DNA of 64,000 nt from Anaspis maculata (GCA_949128115.1 OX421962.1:44787745-44851744), one strand, 5' to 3'; shown: positions 8,425 to 22,744, numbered from the stretch's first letter. The notes: a model not told the origin generated them from the sequence alone. A program made the numbers and translations.

Positions 8425-11400
8425 GTACTTTCAGTTTTAAATTTGCTTTCATTTTGGACTTTGGCGGAACGAGTTTTTGTCGGCCTTGAATGGCCGCCGT
8501 CAAGATGACTTAAATTGAAGGCGGCCCCGTTCTTCTGTCTAAATGACGGTAATACAGCTTTGCGCTCCCTCTAGTCGCATTTCAACGTATGACAAGGTCA
8601 GTTTCCAAGATATAAATATCAATTTGATGAGAAATATAACCCACTGTGAAATATAATTCACTTCTAGAGAAGTCAGTTTCACACCAGGTAAAAAGGCGAC
8701 AAGCCTACAATGATAAAGTAGAAAATTTGCCCAGCCAATTAGAGTCACCAGTACAAATAAACCTACTACGAGTATATTGATCAGCGTTCACACCACGTCG
8801 ATATCTCTTTTTTCTTAGGAGTTATCCCGGGTACGGACGGACGGACGGATAAAATGAAGCTAAAAATGCTTTTTTCCCATTTTTTGGGGAAGTGCGCTGA
8901 AAAATAATCGTAGCGGATGATCGGGAAGTGGTAGAAAATCGCGACTGCCGAATTTCATATTTTTTAGCTTCATCATTTGAGTCCAGCCTCGATATGCCTG
9001 GCTAGATTTACATTTTAATTTGGAAAACTCGCGACAAATTCAAAAAGTATTGCTGAAACATATGTTCAAGAAGCAGTTACCCTAAAACAAATGCTGAAAA
9101 TTGGTTCATGAGATAAAAAATCTGTCATAGTTAGATATGGTTGTTTTGTTTTGAGTTCCAACTCTTCAAAGTTGAGGTAGAAATGCTCTGTTAGGCATCC
9201 ATGAATTCCATGATACTACTCGTATCAGGCTAGGGGCTATGGACGGGGAGTGCGATCTCACGAACTTCTAACCAAACTGGACTGCCAACAGTTACCATGA
9301 AAATGACTTCTCAATGGTTCTTCAGAAAGTATAGGCTGTGGACCATCGTCAGGCGTTTCTGAAGGTTTTATGGGTTTTTCCAATCACTCGATTCATGATT
9401 CATTACCATAAATTCCACCGAAGAGACTGATAAGTGTCTTATTTTAAAGTTGCCTCCTCTTTTCACAATGACTTCACAAGCGAAGCGTTTGTGTTTGAAT
9501 CGCGATTTGAATTACCTGGATAGAACTGTTGGATGTAACTGTGCCAAGAGACTTCTTATGGCTTGGTGCAAAATGGGGTGCAAAAGTTGTTGGGACATTA
9601 GTAAAATCTGTCCATTGTTGTTGTTTTTTTTTTTCACCAAAATATTGTTGTTTTTTTTGACATTTCACCGTTTACTGTACCTACTGTTGTAATTGTATGG
9701 TATGGAGTGAAATTTGTAAGGCTAGTAGTGAAAAATACATCTAGATAGTAAAAAAAAACTCTCGCTTCGGCATCGGAATTGTGTTCCCCGAAGTATCAAA
9801 CATTGCATTTTCTTATCAAAAATAACAAATTTTCAACGTTTCAGCGTAATATTGTACTATTACCCAAACACGACCACAGAAACTAAGGACCACATCCATT
9901 TCAACAGTTTGTTAGAACTGACAGAACGTGTGATGCTGACGTGCACTTCAAATCTTGTTACACAGCGACTTTCGCGCCGCCTAGTTGGTGAACTGCAATA
10001 AGTTTTGGAATTATATAGTTCATGAGAATGCCATTATGGCGCTACGGACGATTATACTCGGGCCCTGTTGGGCCTAGTTTTATAGTATAATATGTATGTG
10101 CTAAAATTTGAAGGCGTTAGAAAAATATCATGAATCCGTTTCCTCAACGTTTCTAGGTTACCTGGGCCCTTTAAAGTTGTTTAAATTTCACAGAACACAG
10201 AATCACCACTAGAGGCAGTTAGTTTGGCTCGACGTCGGCTTCAGCTTTAGTTAGATAACTTGAATCGCCGATAACGAGGGTTAAAGTCTAACAAATAGTG
10301 TACGACTACAACTACAGAATTATCCTGTGGAACACTACACTGATCCCGTACACAATGTTAGAACCATCAAGGGACCTTGCGTGTAGGTGTGTGTGTTTAG
10401 TATAGTTGTTCCCTTACTCGTTAAACAAACGGTCGGTCTCGTAACAATATGTGTCTAGTTTGCGAAGTTTTTGATCAGGTCCATGCTCCCGGAGTCGCCA
10501 TAAAAGGAAAGTAGTTTAGTCTCTCGATTACTCTTTGAAAACTGCTCATCAGAACAACAAACAATCCTTTGAGGGACAAACAAACGTCTGATGATGCCGC
10601 GGTGTCTCCCGCACAAGCACAAATCTATACACACCTTTATGATGCCATCAACAATGAAGAATCTGGTGTAAGTATAATAGGTAGCAATGTTTAAACACAC
10701 TGAACAAAATGTAACCAGCACAATGGATCAGATAACCATGCCGTATAATGGCGACCCTTTAAAGACAGAACGAATGCAGTTTAGCAAGGCAATAATAGTT
10801 GTTGGCAAACATCAACTTTGATCGGGTTTGACGTTGATGGGTGCAGGACACGGGGTTCATCCCTCATTTCTCCTCTTGATATCCAACTATTCAAAGCCGG
10901 GCGAACACACTAACAAATGTATTCCAACATCTACCAGATAGTAATTGCAGATAATATGTATAATAACATCGGAGGCACGGCAGGCTTATGCCCTGTAATT
11001 CGTCTCGCTAATAAATAGGAGACAAACGTCTAATAATCCACAAGCACAAATTCGCCTGTTTACTTAACATAAATCACCACTCTATCTGGATGTATATTGA
11101 TTCACCTACTACGCCGTTTTCATTGTGTATAATCAAATTTATTCAAAATTTGCATACCGATTGTTGTTCATCTTATACTAGTGAATACATCCATTACAGC
11201 AGCAGATGTCAAAATAAGCATGCACCTAATGAATATACTTGAACAAATTAAGTACAAAATTACAATACTTATTCAAAATCCAAATACGTTTAGCCAAAGG
11301 GAGCGAAGTTCTTGTCGAGCTTTAGCTTCAAGCAAACTGTAAGTGACACTCCATTAGAAAATTAAATAATTGACTGTCACTCTAATAAGGAAACTCATTT

Positions 11401-12249
11401 TTAGAGTCCAAGCACCGTTTTATATGAAACTTTTAATTATTCCATGCTAAAAACTCCGGCTGTAGACAACGTTATTATCGCCAACAATCTCGTGAACTAC
11501 GGAATGAAGCTCATCCTTGAAACCTTGAAATAATGGCTGCTGACCACAGGGAAATCCAGAGAATGGCCGTAAGATGAATGAAAATCATTTGAATTAAATA
11601 TTCAGTCGTCTACTTTCATACAGTTCTTTTTATTGCATCTTAGTCTAGATATTTTGCTGCAGCAGAGACCTTTAGGGATAGGGATTAACGGCTACATTTC
11701 TTGAATTGATAAAGTGAAGTAGTTAAAGATGGAATCCTTCGTATCCTCAGACATTACCGCATGGAGGATATGGCTTGCCAATGTGGCGAGTGCTTCAAGC
11801 TACCACTATAGGTGAAGCTACAATTTGAAAGAAGGTTGGTATCACAATGGACAAGAGTTCCCTCTTCCGGACATAAGTTATCTATTGGAAAAAGTTGCAG
11901 GGCTCTTACTTTCTTCCTTGAGGTTGAGGAGTTCAACTACAAATATTTGTTCAAAGCCTGACAGATCTGATCTTATAACTGATGATTCGGTGTCTTTTTT
12001 TTTGTGAAAATACCGTCAAATAGACTGTGGATAGAGACAAACTGGCCACAACGGACCTTTTTTCCTCGAAAATGCGTCAAAATATTGTAAGCTGCTGGCT
12101 GAAATGACCACGTAGGGCTCTATTACAAGCGAATAATAATTCCAGAATGTCCACCTCAGAAGTTCCATAGATCATACTGGCTTTCTCATCATTTCTTTCT
12201 CTAGTATACTGCTACAAAAGACAGGGTGTTTCAGAAAGTATATTCTATA
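8425..12249. other. Long unassigned stretch, scattered low-complexity
   Basis: No gene recognised. It contains a (GGAC)n microsatellite at 8834-8849 and a local inverted pair 'atgaagctaaaaa'/'tttttagcttcat' (about 8854-8975). Poly-T lies around 9620-9660. 'caaacgtctgatgatgcc...caagcacaaat' (about 10,580) recurs in diverged form at about 11,025. The 10,190-10,460 segment has LTR-like look but no partner. Confidence 0.4.
8834..8849. repeat. (GGAC)n microsatellite
   Basis: Four tandem CGGA/GGAC units. Confidence 0.85.
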
Positions 12250-13327
12250 CCGGGTGATCATTTGAAAACTATCCACCTGCAATAACTCCAGATTCCTACT
12301 GAATATTTTTTCGAGCAAAAACAGGTCGATTTTTATATCGAGGGGGACATCCAAAACATACATTGGCAAATTTCTATATTCACCCCCCTTGCCCCCACTC
12401 ACCCCAACTTTGAAATTTCAAATGACACTACCTACCTTGCGATACATCAAATTGAAGCAAATTAAATTTTCATTCTGAAAAAAATATTTTCAAAATTTTC
12501 AACCCCACCCCCTTTTTCCTAAAAATTCTATGACTGTCCCATTTTATATTCTGGACCCCTCATTTTTTTCTCAATTTAGTCGGCGCATCCTAGATAGCAT
12601 CGAAAAAGAAAATTTTCGGTGGAAAAAATGCCACCCAAATTCACCCCTTTGCCTCCCCCACCTCAACTCCCAAATTTAACAAAACACCACCTACTTTGTG
12701 ATACATCAAATCAAAGGGAACTGAATTCTTTTTCTGAAAAGAATTTTTTTGAAATTTTCTACCCCTCCCCCAATAAATTGGTCATTTGGAGTATCCTAGG
12801 GGGGAAGTGGGGGGCTTAAAAAATTGTGAAAAATCTTTTTCGGGAAGAGAATTCAATTTCCTTAAATTTGATGTATCACAAAGTGGGTATTGACATTTTA
12901 GATTTTTAAGGTCAGGTGGGGGTGCGAGGGGGTGAATTTGGGTGGCACTTTTTTTTTATAGAAAATTTTATTTTTTGATGCTGTGCAGGATGACGTTAAT
13001 TGTATGGGAGGGAAATGGAGGTCAAGAATATTAACTTGGACAACCAGAGAATTTTAGAATTTAGGGGGGTAGAGTTGAAAAATTTCAAAATATTTTTTTC
13101 AGAAAGAGAATTCAATTTTCTTTGATTTGATGTATCGCAAGGTAGGTGGTGTCATTTGAAATTTCAAAGTTGGGGTGAGTGGGGGCGAGGGGGCTCAAAA
13201 TATAAATTCTCCAATGTATATTTTAGATGTCCCCCTCGATATAAAAATCGACCTGTTTTTGCTCAAAGACATTCGCACTAGGAATCGGGAGATATTGCAG
13301 GTGGATAGTTTTCAAATGATCACCCGG
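12250..13327. mobile_element. TA-flanked long palindromic element, CCGGGTGATC ends
   Basis: The left end 'ccgggtgatcatttgaaaac' mirrors the right end '...tcaaatgatcacccgg'. The arms continue through 'tatccacctgcaat', 'aaaaacaggtcgattttta', 'gggggacatc' and repeated 'ttgatgtatc(a/g)caa(a/g)gtaggt' blocks. TA lies on both sides (12,248-12,249 and 13,328-13,329). The arms are rich in C or G runs and nearly meet in the middle. A copy with an intact right arm lies near 41,530-42,376. Confidence 0.83.
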
Positions 13328-13863
13328 TATATTAATGTCAGGTAGAGGACATCAAAGTGAGTCTAGATCAGCAAGAAAAGTTTGGCCATTGGTTACAAAG
13401 ATAACAGGATGTTTTCTATATTTCCGCAAATATTGGAAGACGATAATTTCACAATGGCTCAACATAATCGAATGAAATTTGACAGCAATACTCTGCCACT
13501 GAGACTTCATAAGATGATCTATGGCTGAAAAATAAATCCAGGACCGTCCTTTGAACTAACTGGTTTGTATTTTTTTTGCGAAAAATTTCATTTTCTGATC
13601 GCTTTTTTCAAAAAGCCACACGGGATCAGAATGTACAGAAGAAATGCTATGAAAATGAGTTTTTAAATCCCAATGCACACATCGACTGGTTCGACAAAAA
13701 AGATCAAAGTAAGAAATTGCGAGTGAATTTCCAGCGGCTTCCTATTGTTCGGCAAAATGCATTCCAATTGATCTTATCGCATTTCTCTGCTGTGCAATAG
13801 TCCAGACCAGTTGGTGGAAACGCAACCATTTTTCCACTGGTTTTCTAAGAAAAAAATTCTTTT

Positions 13864-14158
13864 AATGGGGCCTTGCACTGCCACTTTCACACACCGAGGG
13901 CGCCGCACAACCGTTGGGGGCAAATTCGACAATTTTGACGGCGTTGACGCTTCAGCGAGCGACGTCCGTCATTTTATGTCTTGATTTGAAATTTGGATAA
14001 TTTATGTTTCTTGCTTGACGTCTCCAGTCACTGTTAGTTACTGGTCAAACTACTCAAACTCCCCTGTTTTTCCCGTCGTTACGGCCGCTTCATCGAAGTA
14101 GGCGCCCCCTACAGTAGTGGCGACCTCACGTTAAGTTTTTCAATTGCAAGGCCCCATT
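13864..14158. mobile_element. ~295-bp MITE, AATGGGGCCTTGCA ends
   Basis: 'aatggggccttgca' at the left is exactly inverted at the right (14,145-14,158). It is GC-richer than its flanks. No duplication is clear and no coding capacity is seen. Confidence 0.65.
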
Positions 14159-17100
14159 CTATGACGTCACTTGGTCAATCTTAGGTGCAAACCAAAAGTG
14201 ACCTGCTTTACAGGATTTTGATGCATTCAATTTCAAATTACTTTTAAACTATATTAAAAACTTCAAATCTTTTGAAAGCTGTCATTTATTGTTTAAATCG
14301 TTATTCCTCATCCGTACGGTGTTCAGCCAAAGACATTCGACAACAAAATTCTATCTTGTCTTGTATCAATAGTACCTAGTACGTCACGCAAAATCTTCTC
14401 GATTTTTTTCGGGGCTTAAATGAAACGCAAAAATCAAATAGGAAACCTGTTAGTTCCACGATGGCTCTTATATTTGAAGGATAGTGTGTTCAATGTTCAA
14501 CATCAAGTTTGACATTAAGTACTCGCATCCCCAAGTAAATTTCAACTGCACGACCACGTTTTAACCGCACTCTTCGAAGTCGTCGACAAGTCGCGGTTAG
14601 GGCTAAGGTGCTAGGTAAAGGTACTTACTTAGCTGACAGTTAACCGTAAACTGTGCGACCGTCGGTTAGAGCGTGTAAGTGGCGGCTTTACCGCATTATT
14701 GGATTTGCGGGAAGTTCACCAGAGGCAGCAGGATGCATGGGAATGCGGGAAAAGCGCATTGCTTATTAACGAAGATGGCAACGCATTTCCAGGGGGTTTA
14801 TGGAACAATTTCCTCGACGACGTCTCACCACCATCGCACCCAGGCTAGGACCTCTCTAGCATATTGCTTCACTTGCGGGTTTCCAAACCCCCAGTTTGCT
14901 AATATTTCACGGCTGATCTACAGTAGCACAATGAAACGACCCAGGGGTGAAATGTCCGCTCGTCTGTGTGCTTGCTCTTCTCCAAACGTCATAAATACAT
15001 CGGCTCTGGGGCAAATATGAGTTACATTGTTAACTTATGTAAGTATGTATGCCTCTGTAAGTATAGTGCGCACCACGCGGAAATCTTGTTTTATGTGTTT
15101 ACTTAAAGTCTTAGCTAGTTCTTTGTGATGATCATTGCTTAAAAATATAATTCATATACCTATATCATAAAGCAAAAACAGGGTTCCCCATATTTGTTCC
15201 TGTTTAATTTTGAGTTCAATGACGGTTGGACTTTTGTGTTCATGTATGCATGCATGTCCGGGGATATAAATATGATATGGCGACGCATAAAAAGTAAGAA
15301 GGTCTTTTGATATCTTTACCACGTACATGATATGGGGATTCGAAGATAAGTGACCCACCATTGAGCAGAAGACCCGAGTAAATCTCGAAAAAGGTCGAAT
15401 TTATCGTCTTCTGTAAGTTGGCCGTGGATAATCGTACTGTAAGTCATGATAGGCAATGCCATCAATCTGGAGTGATAAAATGCCAGTAAATCTGAAAGAG
15501 AGCGAGTAGGTACACGCGAAATCTGCTCCTCGCGGGATTTCATTGCAACTGCAGACAATATAACGGCCGTTTTCAGGAGACATTTGGCAGGATAAGCCTT
15601 TCGTATATGAGGACGCGAATACGTGAACTTTGCTTCATTTTGTCTTGTTCTCCGGTGTTATCTGTCTAAGCAAAACTGCAACGTTTTCCAGAGATGCGAC
15701 GGTGCAACGAGACAGCTTTGAATACGACCTATGGACCCGGTTAATATGCAGTTCGGTTTCAGTTTGAAAATATCAGATTACCACACCGCACTTGTTATTA
15801 TTATCACCAACGATAATAATGGTAGGCATCATCTGACGGGATTTTCCGCGTCGCTTGTGCGATATCCGACACGATATTCATTTGGAAATGCGTTACGAAT
15901 TCCCTGGAGGGGCCGAATTGAAATAAAGCTCGCCGTGAACGTACATTAGGCTAGGTCAGAACAATGTTTTTAAGATTAAAATTCCAAGCGCGTTAGCTAT
16001 GCAAGTTGTCGCAAGCCGTATAGAATTGTCGCGCAGAGGGGATCGTTTTATATTAAAGTCCACCCTCCTTGCTCTGGACGACCTGTGTGTTTGTCCCATC
16101 GCAAAGCAATATACACAAAATAAAGGCTTGCATAATCCGTGCATGACGAAACAACTGAGTTTCAAATTGGTAAAAAGCGCTTGCATCTGTCGGCGACTTC
16201 ACGCCTTTTCGCCCAGTCATGTAGAAAGTATTCATTGCTTGTTATTAGGCCTATGATCGATTTCAAGGAGCACATGCCCGTTTTTCCATGCGTGTCATGA
16301 AAAATTAGCATTTCTTCATTTTTCGTATTAAAGCTATTAGCTTTTATTAGCACCAGAATGACTATCAACAACTAACAGCAGCTGAGCTGAGTAAGACCTG
16401 TAGTTCTTCACTATCGCCATAGCCAACTTTACTCGCTCACTTCCCCCCACTTGTCTCTAGGTAACCTTATTATTCGTCACTAAACTGAACTGTCAGAGTG
16501 TCAGCTTAGGAGCCGCTCCTTTTGCACAAACGGATTGGCGAAAATCTTTTCCGCGTGGTGGCGCTGCAGTGGTACCAAATAGACCTTATTTTGTGGCACT
16601 CGCCATACCTCAAAATGAGGGGGGGGGCTCTGGGGGAAAGGAGAAGAAAAGAAATAAGGAGAAGAAGGAAGGAAAAGAAAAGGAAGAGAGATTCACCCAG
16701 CAAATCATCGGATATTAGGATTATTATAGGCACTTTGAATCTAAATGACAGTTATTTGCGATGTTGGGCTACTTGCCCAAATTTTTTTTATTGGCTTAAT
16801 TGAAAGTATGGGCAAAAATATTGTACCCGTATTTTTTCTTTTTCCTAAATTCCCAAAATTGCGGCCGTAGTGTCTGTTTTAAAAATATATTTGTGACGTC
16901 ACAAATATACTAAAAACTAAACAAACAGCACTGTTGGGTTGAAAACTCAAAAAACAGTTAGAGTGGCTTAACAATATTTGAAAAATACAGACAGAAAAAT
17001 TTCACTAAAGATTCCCGACTTTTACCAACCTTTTGAAAAAAAAAATCGAAAAAAAAATCTTTTTAATCAATGGATATATTTTCCGGAAATTTTCAGGAAA

Positions 17101-17608
17101 TACTATTTATTACTCTTGTTGATGATTGAAAGTGTTTCCAGTCAAATCTGTTTCATTGGCAAGTACCCCATTGTTGGTAGTAGTATGTATATCCTGCAAT
17201 TTACCTCAAAATGACATCTGCATGTTGTTTGGCAATCTCCAATACTTATAGGTAGGGAATACGACCATTCTCCGTTTTCCAATTTTGTGTCATTTCGAAA
17301 ATAACTTTTGGTAGTGAAAAACTTCTTATTCAGTTTTTAACATTTATCAGAGACCGACACTGGCATTCAACAGTTTATTCAGTCATTATGGCCTCGATTA
17401 CGGTCAACCTTTGATATACATATAAAAAAATAATTTCATAGCACTCTAGACTAGAGGCAAAAAGGTTTTGATCATACGGTATTTGAACAGCCAACCAAAT
17501 GGACTAGGAAAACCTCACGATCTTACGATCTCACAAAAAACTTTCGATTTTTGTGTGAAAGATAATTGAATATATGGACAATTTAGTCACGGCTTCCCTT
17601 TTTTCGCT
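14159..17608. other. Unassigned stretch
   Basis: Several 60-110-codon frames occur on both strands (for example 14,679-15,020 + and 15,316-15,583 -), but none is recognisable. A strongly purine-rich run (G9, then GA-rich) occupies about 16,615-16,692. The rest shows no repeat that I can resolve. Confidence 0.4.
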
Positions 17609-17639
17609 TATTATTGTTAATATTATTATTATTATTATT
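17609..17639. repeat. (TTA)n microsatellite
   Basis: An imperfect TTA/ATT run followed by A-rich DNA and 'tcacctgcggcgc'. A similar junction, A-run then 'tcgcctgcggcgc', occurs near 40,346, and a weaker one near 25,285, suggesting the same repeat family end. Confidence 0.7.
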
Positions 17640-17764
17640 CTAAAAAAAAATCACCTGCGGCGCAAATTGCACCAGGGGCACTTAGGTCCCCAGGCCCGAC
17701 CGTAGCGTAGCAATAGGGGGGGAGGGTCTAAAATCTTTTTCGCCATAGTAACTTTTTAGGAGCT

Positions 17765-19343
17765 CGGCGCCACCGTGGCGCTGTACGCAATAAAACATGG
17801 TGGCCCAAGGGGCCTTGACAAATAGGTAGTAAACGCAGTGCGCATTTACATCACAACAGCTGACAACAGTGATAGCTGATAGCTGTCAGCTGTCAGTGAA
17901 AGCGGCGCTGGCAGTGAAAACAGTAGGCCAAGAACTGGGGGTTCATTGGGAATGGAATTTCGTTGCAGTATCTCTAACTTATTTTTGTTTTAGAAAATGC
18001 TGATAATACAGATTCATTTGCCCACTATTTATGGTCATGTTGGTGACCAAATCAGCCCCCTCTCGACAAAGTGCGAAGAAGTGATTGAGGCAGGTCATTC
18101 AATCGTATGTGGGGTGACTGGGGCTCACTGCGACTGAGACTCTTATGCTTTGTTGTGTCTCATAAATGGATAATTGAAAACCATTTGGAGGTTAGGTTCT
18201 GTGGACCAGTTGTTAGAACAGTGTTGTGAACTCGTGAAGCCATCTCCGATAAGCCAGTGAGAGCAGCCGGAGAGCCTGGAGATCAACGCCAGCGATATTG
18301 AGAGAAGATACCTGACCTGCAAATCAGAATCCGTCACTCGCCTCATCAGTTCAGATTTAGAACAACTTAATCGATATGAAAATATTTTCCATTGTAGAAA
18401 CACTAACATCAACCGATATGATGCTATGATTGAACTTATGATTGAAGAATACTCAATTATTCTTGATAAACTATGATTTTTATTATTCTAGACAGCGGTA
18501 ATAGTAGTTTACAATACGAGTTGGCTGTTACATAAGTGGTTTTCAGACACGAAGCCGAAATTTGCAGAACGAGGGCGCAGCCCGAGTTCTGTGAGAGGCT
18601 CAGTGTCGGAAAGCATCTTGTGTAACAAGCCACGAGTGTTGTACAACATTTTACGTGTTTGTTCTATGAAAAATTGTGAAATTTTTGTAATTTTTGAGGT
18701 TAATTTGACAAGTGTCAACTTAAATACATAAACTGTAATATCCATGTACAACTTATATAAAAGTCATTACATCTCATGTATTAACACACAAACACGTAAA
18801 TTCTTATTAGCTGCTGAAATTTTACTTTACAGTCAATGTATGAGTCGTACTCCAAAAGAATGTTCATCTTTCTGGCCTAAACGATAATAATTGTTGGCTC
18901 ATTTTCGTGATGTGTCCTGTTGTACCTATGCCTTGTCTTGTGGGGGCTTAGTATTTCCACCTTGTGTACAAGGGGCTCACACAACTCGAACAACTGTAAT
19001 GTAAATGAGCATTTAGAGATTGCATTTTTCGGCCAGCATTTCACCAACTTACGTATCGGCTTTTGCTGCTGCATTGTGCATTGTGTCCATCGGCGTATAC
19101 TAACGCAGTAATTCAAGTCAAACTACAACACTTACTCACTCACATTCACGACGATGTGGAAAACAAGGAAGACAAAAAAATTTAATCATTTTTCAACTGT
19201 CAAAACTGTCAATATTCTTATGATTTGGAGTAGGTACTGTCAACTGTCGAGTGCTACTGCGCTGGGCTGTGCGCTGGGTACCTATTTGTCAAGGCCCCTT
19301 GGGCCACCATGTTTGACTGCGTTCAGCGCCTTCTGGTGGCCGC
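17765..19343. mobile_element. 1.58-kb inverted-repeat element
   Basis: Left arm 17,768-17,843 and right arm 19,255-19,343 share, inverted, 'aaacatggtggcccaagg', 'ggccttgacaaataggta' and 'aacgcagt'. The inner parts of both arms are rich in GACAGTTGACAG/CAGCTGTCAG words. The interior contains a separate hairpin (18,510-18,655) and no recognisable gene. I could not find a target duplication. Confidence 0.65.
18510..18655. repeat. Hairpin with GAGGGCGCAGCCCGAG loop
   Basis: 'acgagttggctgttacataa' pairs with the complement of 'ttgtgtaacaagccacgagt'. 'cagacac' pairs with 'gtgtcgg'. At the tip is 'cagaacgagggcgcagcccg' followed by 'agttctg', itself a compact palindrome. Confidence 0.68.
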
Positions 19344-19568
19344 TGATTTTCGCCAATTGCAGAGTTCTCTTATTCATTCTTGGGGGCAAATACAAATCAC
19401 GTTCCCAAGCTCCTGTCCTCACGTTCACGTGATATTTTAAAGTAACGCTAAGGTAACGCTCAAAACCAATCTTTTGGATTTAATTGGCCGAAATCAGGCC
19501 GAACATTGGTCGCTCTGGTCGCTCAGGAAACGCGTGTGTTTTGGCCTCACGCATACCTAATAAGCCTA

Positions 19569-19740
19569 CACACGTCAACTTCAAAGTACCGTATGATTAA
19601 AAACTTTCTTGTCCAAGGGAGGCTGTGGTCCTGGTCATTGGCAGGCAAACGAGGCTGATTTTGGCCAGGTCACTGCCTCCCTTGAGTGAGAAAGTTAATG
19701 ATCATATGGTATCAAGCTCAAGCCTCGAGTAAACGTGTAC
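19569..19740. mobile_element. ~170-bp MITE / hairpin
   Basis: 'gtatgattaaaaactttct' and 'caagggaggc' at the left are mirrored by 'gcctcccttgag' and 'agaaagttaatgatcatat' at the right. Outer 'acacgt'/'acgtgt' also pair. Confidence 0.6.
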
Positions 19741-20870
19741 ATATTGTACCTACCCTTGAATCGTGTCCCATATACCGCGACCACTCCTTTCCGCAACAAT
19801 AAAAACCGACGTGCATTTTCGGGCATTTAACCTTATTTTGTCGTACAGGTACTGCAATGTGTTTGCGAGAGTGACACGAGCTCCTGCATGGATTTGCTAA
19901 CTTCGAGCCAGCAGCCTCCTGAAAAGGGATGCAACCCTAAAAGTTCTAAGAGCCAGTCCTAAAGACTTCTAAATTGACTATATTTTGGAAAACAAATTCT
20001 GGGATCAATCAGAAATCAGAATATCGAAAAACAAACAGCACTGCTGCAAAGCTAATTGAAAAATTACTAAAATAAAGTTTACTCACCCTACATCATGGCC
20101 ATTTTGAGGTCCTCTGCGATGATTTAAACTATTTCCAGAGTGATGTGTCTGAGGATATGTGCCGGAGACTCCTTGAGCTATGCATTGCTGTTTTATGCGG
20201 CTGTATACCTACGCAAGTTTGATTCCCAGAATTGCCGCTCAACCTGGTAGGATTGTTTTTTGATTTAATTTTTCAATCAGGACCCATCCAAAGTGATGCC
20301 GTACGATTGTATTGGGACAAAACTTGCTTCGTCCCTGGATACTCTCTGAAGAAGTATAGGCTGTCTGATTTCTACATGATTCTAGTGGGCTGCGATTCAG
20401 GCCGCGATCGGCCGGTTGAGTTTAAATAAATTTCAGTGAAAAAAAATTTTCGCCTCCACCAAAATACTTAAACTCAACGATGATCCTTTTTTCAGTATCG
20501 ATCATTTTAGGTAATTTCTGTAAATTTTATTTTTGGTCCAAAATTACATAATTAATAGGTATACACAATATATTGAGTTTAAATCGTAGAAAACATAGTG
20601 CACATAACTTGGAGACAGTGCCGCCGAGAAGATGGTTCAGGAGGTGATATATATCATCGGAGCCCGGATTTTCGTGAGCGCTAGTAAAAAATTTGTCTAG
20701 ATCCACTAGTTAACAAAAAAAAGTGAAAAAACTTGAAAAACCCAAAAACAAAAACCTGCTTTTTACTGCCTGCCTCAAACAGCAGCATTAATTTCCAAAA
20801 ATATCAGAAATTTGAAGTAAAGCAGTTTCACACTGGCAGAAGAAGCAGTTCACTAACAAGCCACTGATGC

Positions 20871-22600
20871 TTATAGTGGAGGTGGTACAACCGAAATAGG
20901 GAATATAAATTGCAAATGATGATAAAGGCAAACCACTTGGCAAGGTTACAACTGAGACCTGAATAAACGATTTGACCCGCAGTGCTTTCCTTTTCGTCCC
21001 TTAGGATTTGAATAGCGCCCCTATTTCAAAATGGTGGATATTATCTAGGGGCAGAAGGTATCGAATAGCCTGGTGATGTCCAGCTTAGTATAAATATAGG
21101 GGGCTATGTCTCAATCGGTTTCTGGGACATCAAACACTAATTAAACAAATGGTAAAACATTGACATCTACCGCAGGCAAATTTGGTGGAGGCGCCAAAAG
21201 GAATTTAGTACTGTCATAAGAAAATTGCTGTAACATTTGTATTTTTCAACGGATTTTTACACAAGATATTTTGTTTTGTGAAAAAGTGAATTCTTCATGT
21301 TACCTTATACCTTTCATTGAAAAAAGACGTTGAAGAATGTTGAAAAAAAATAAAAAATTATTTGAAAAAAAAATATATTTTTTACATTTTTTTATTTTTA
21401 TGTAATTTGCCCTATTTGTAGACTTTGATGTGCCCTTTCTAAATTTGCACTTTTCCGATTTATATCTTTGCAGTACGCGCCGCCATATTGAAGGAATGAT
21501 GTCTGAAAAGAAGTTTTTCACAATATCTGAATTTTGGTCTATGTGACATTGAAATGTTTGTATACATATGAAAGCACATTCAATCCTCCACAGTTTGACA
21601 TCTGAACCAGCTCTGTGCGACCCACGGTTCTTAAGCTAGACCTTCTGGAAGTATCAATTTCCGGTTTCAAAAGAATTGAAAATCACCTCTTGGGGCTGTG
21701 CCAGGTCCACCAATGTTTATGATTTGAGATAAATGACGACGCGTTATAGATGGGTGACTTGATTAAGACATACTGGTGATCCAGTGGTAAAATCCGGTAG
21801 GCACGGTCACTATTTAACACCGAAAATTGATACTTCCGGAAGCTCTAGCTCAAGAACCCCGAGTCGCACAGAAATGGTTTAGGTGTCCAATCGTGGAGAA
21901 TTGAATGTACTCTCATACGTATATAAACATTTCAATCTCGCATGGACTAACATTCAGATATTGTCAACAACTTCTCTTCAGATTTCATTTTTTCATCATG
22001 GCGGTGCGCACTGCAACGATATAAATCGGAAAAGTGCAAATTCATAAAGGGCACAACAAAATCTACAAATATGGCAGTTTTCATGAAAATAAAAAAAATG
22101 GAAAAAATCTTTTTTTTCAAATTATTTTTCTTTTTTTTTTCAACATTCGTCAATGTCTTTTTTATGGAAGGTATAAGATAACAAGAAGAATTTACTTCTT
22201 CACAAAATGAGATACCTTGTGTTAAAATCGGTTGAAAAATAAAAATATTCCAGCAATTTTCTTATGACCGTGCAAAATTCATTTTGGCGCCTCCACCAAA
22301 TTTGCCTGCGACAGATGTCAATGTTCCATCTTTTTTTTTAAAGTGTTTGATGTCCCAGAAATCGATCGAGACATAGCTCCATATATTTAAACGAAGCTGG
22401 ACATCACCAGGCTATTCGATACCTTCTGCCCCTAGATAAAATCCGCCATTTTGAAAAAGGGGTGCCATTCAAATCCTAAGGGACGAAAATGAAAGCACTG
22501 CGGGTCAAATCGTTTATTTAAGTCTCAGTTACGATCCTGCCAAGTGGTTTGCCTTATCATCATTTGCAACTTGTTTTTTCCTACCACGTCCACTATTAGG
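20871..22600. mobile_element. 1.7-kb long palindromic element
   Basis: The arms mirror each other over about 0.75 kb each. Landmarks from the left are 'caaaccacttggcaa', 'cgatttgacccgcagtgctt', 'cgtcccttaggatttgaa', 'ggctatgtctcaatcg', 'ggtggaggcgccaaaa' and 'ttttcaacgga', each inverted in the right arm. The spacer is about 21,660-21,820. Related in sequence to the palindrome at 32,287-34,150. The motif 'cgatttgaccc(g/t)cagc' also appears alone at about 26,910. No transposase is seen. Confidence 0.82.
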
Positions 22601-22744
22601 TGAATAGGGCTTCGCATCCGCAAAATCTAGAAAAGCTTTTGTTTAGAGTTAAGCAAGAAGCTCAAGTTTTGTTGATTTTTGTCGTTCTTCTTGCTATTTC
22701 ATTTGTTGAAAATACGTAATATTATCAGTAGTAATAAAACAAGT

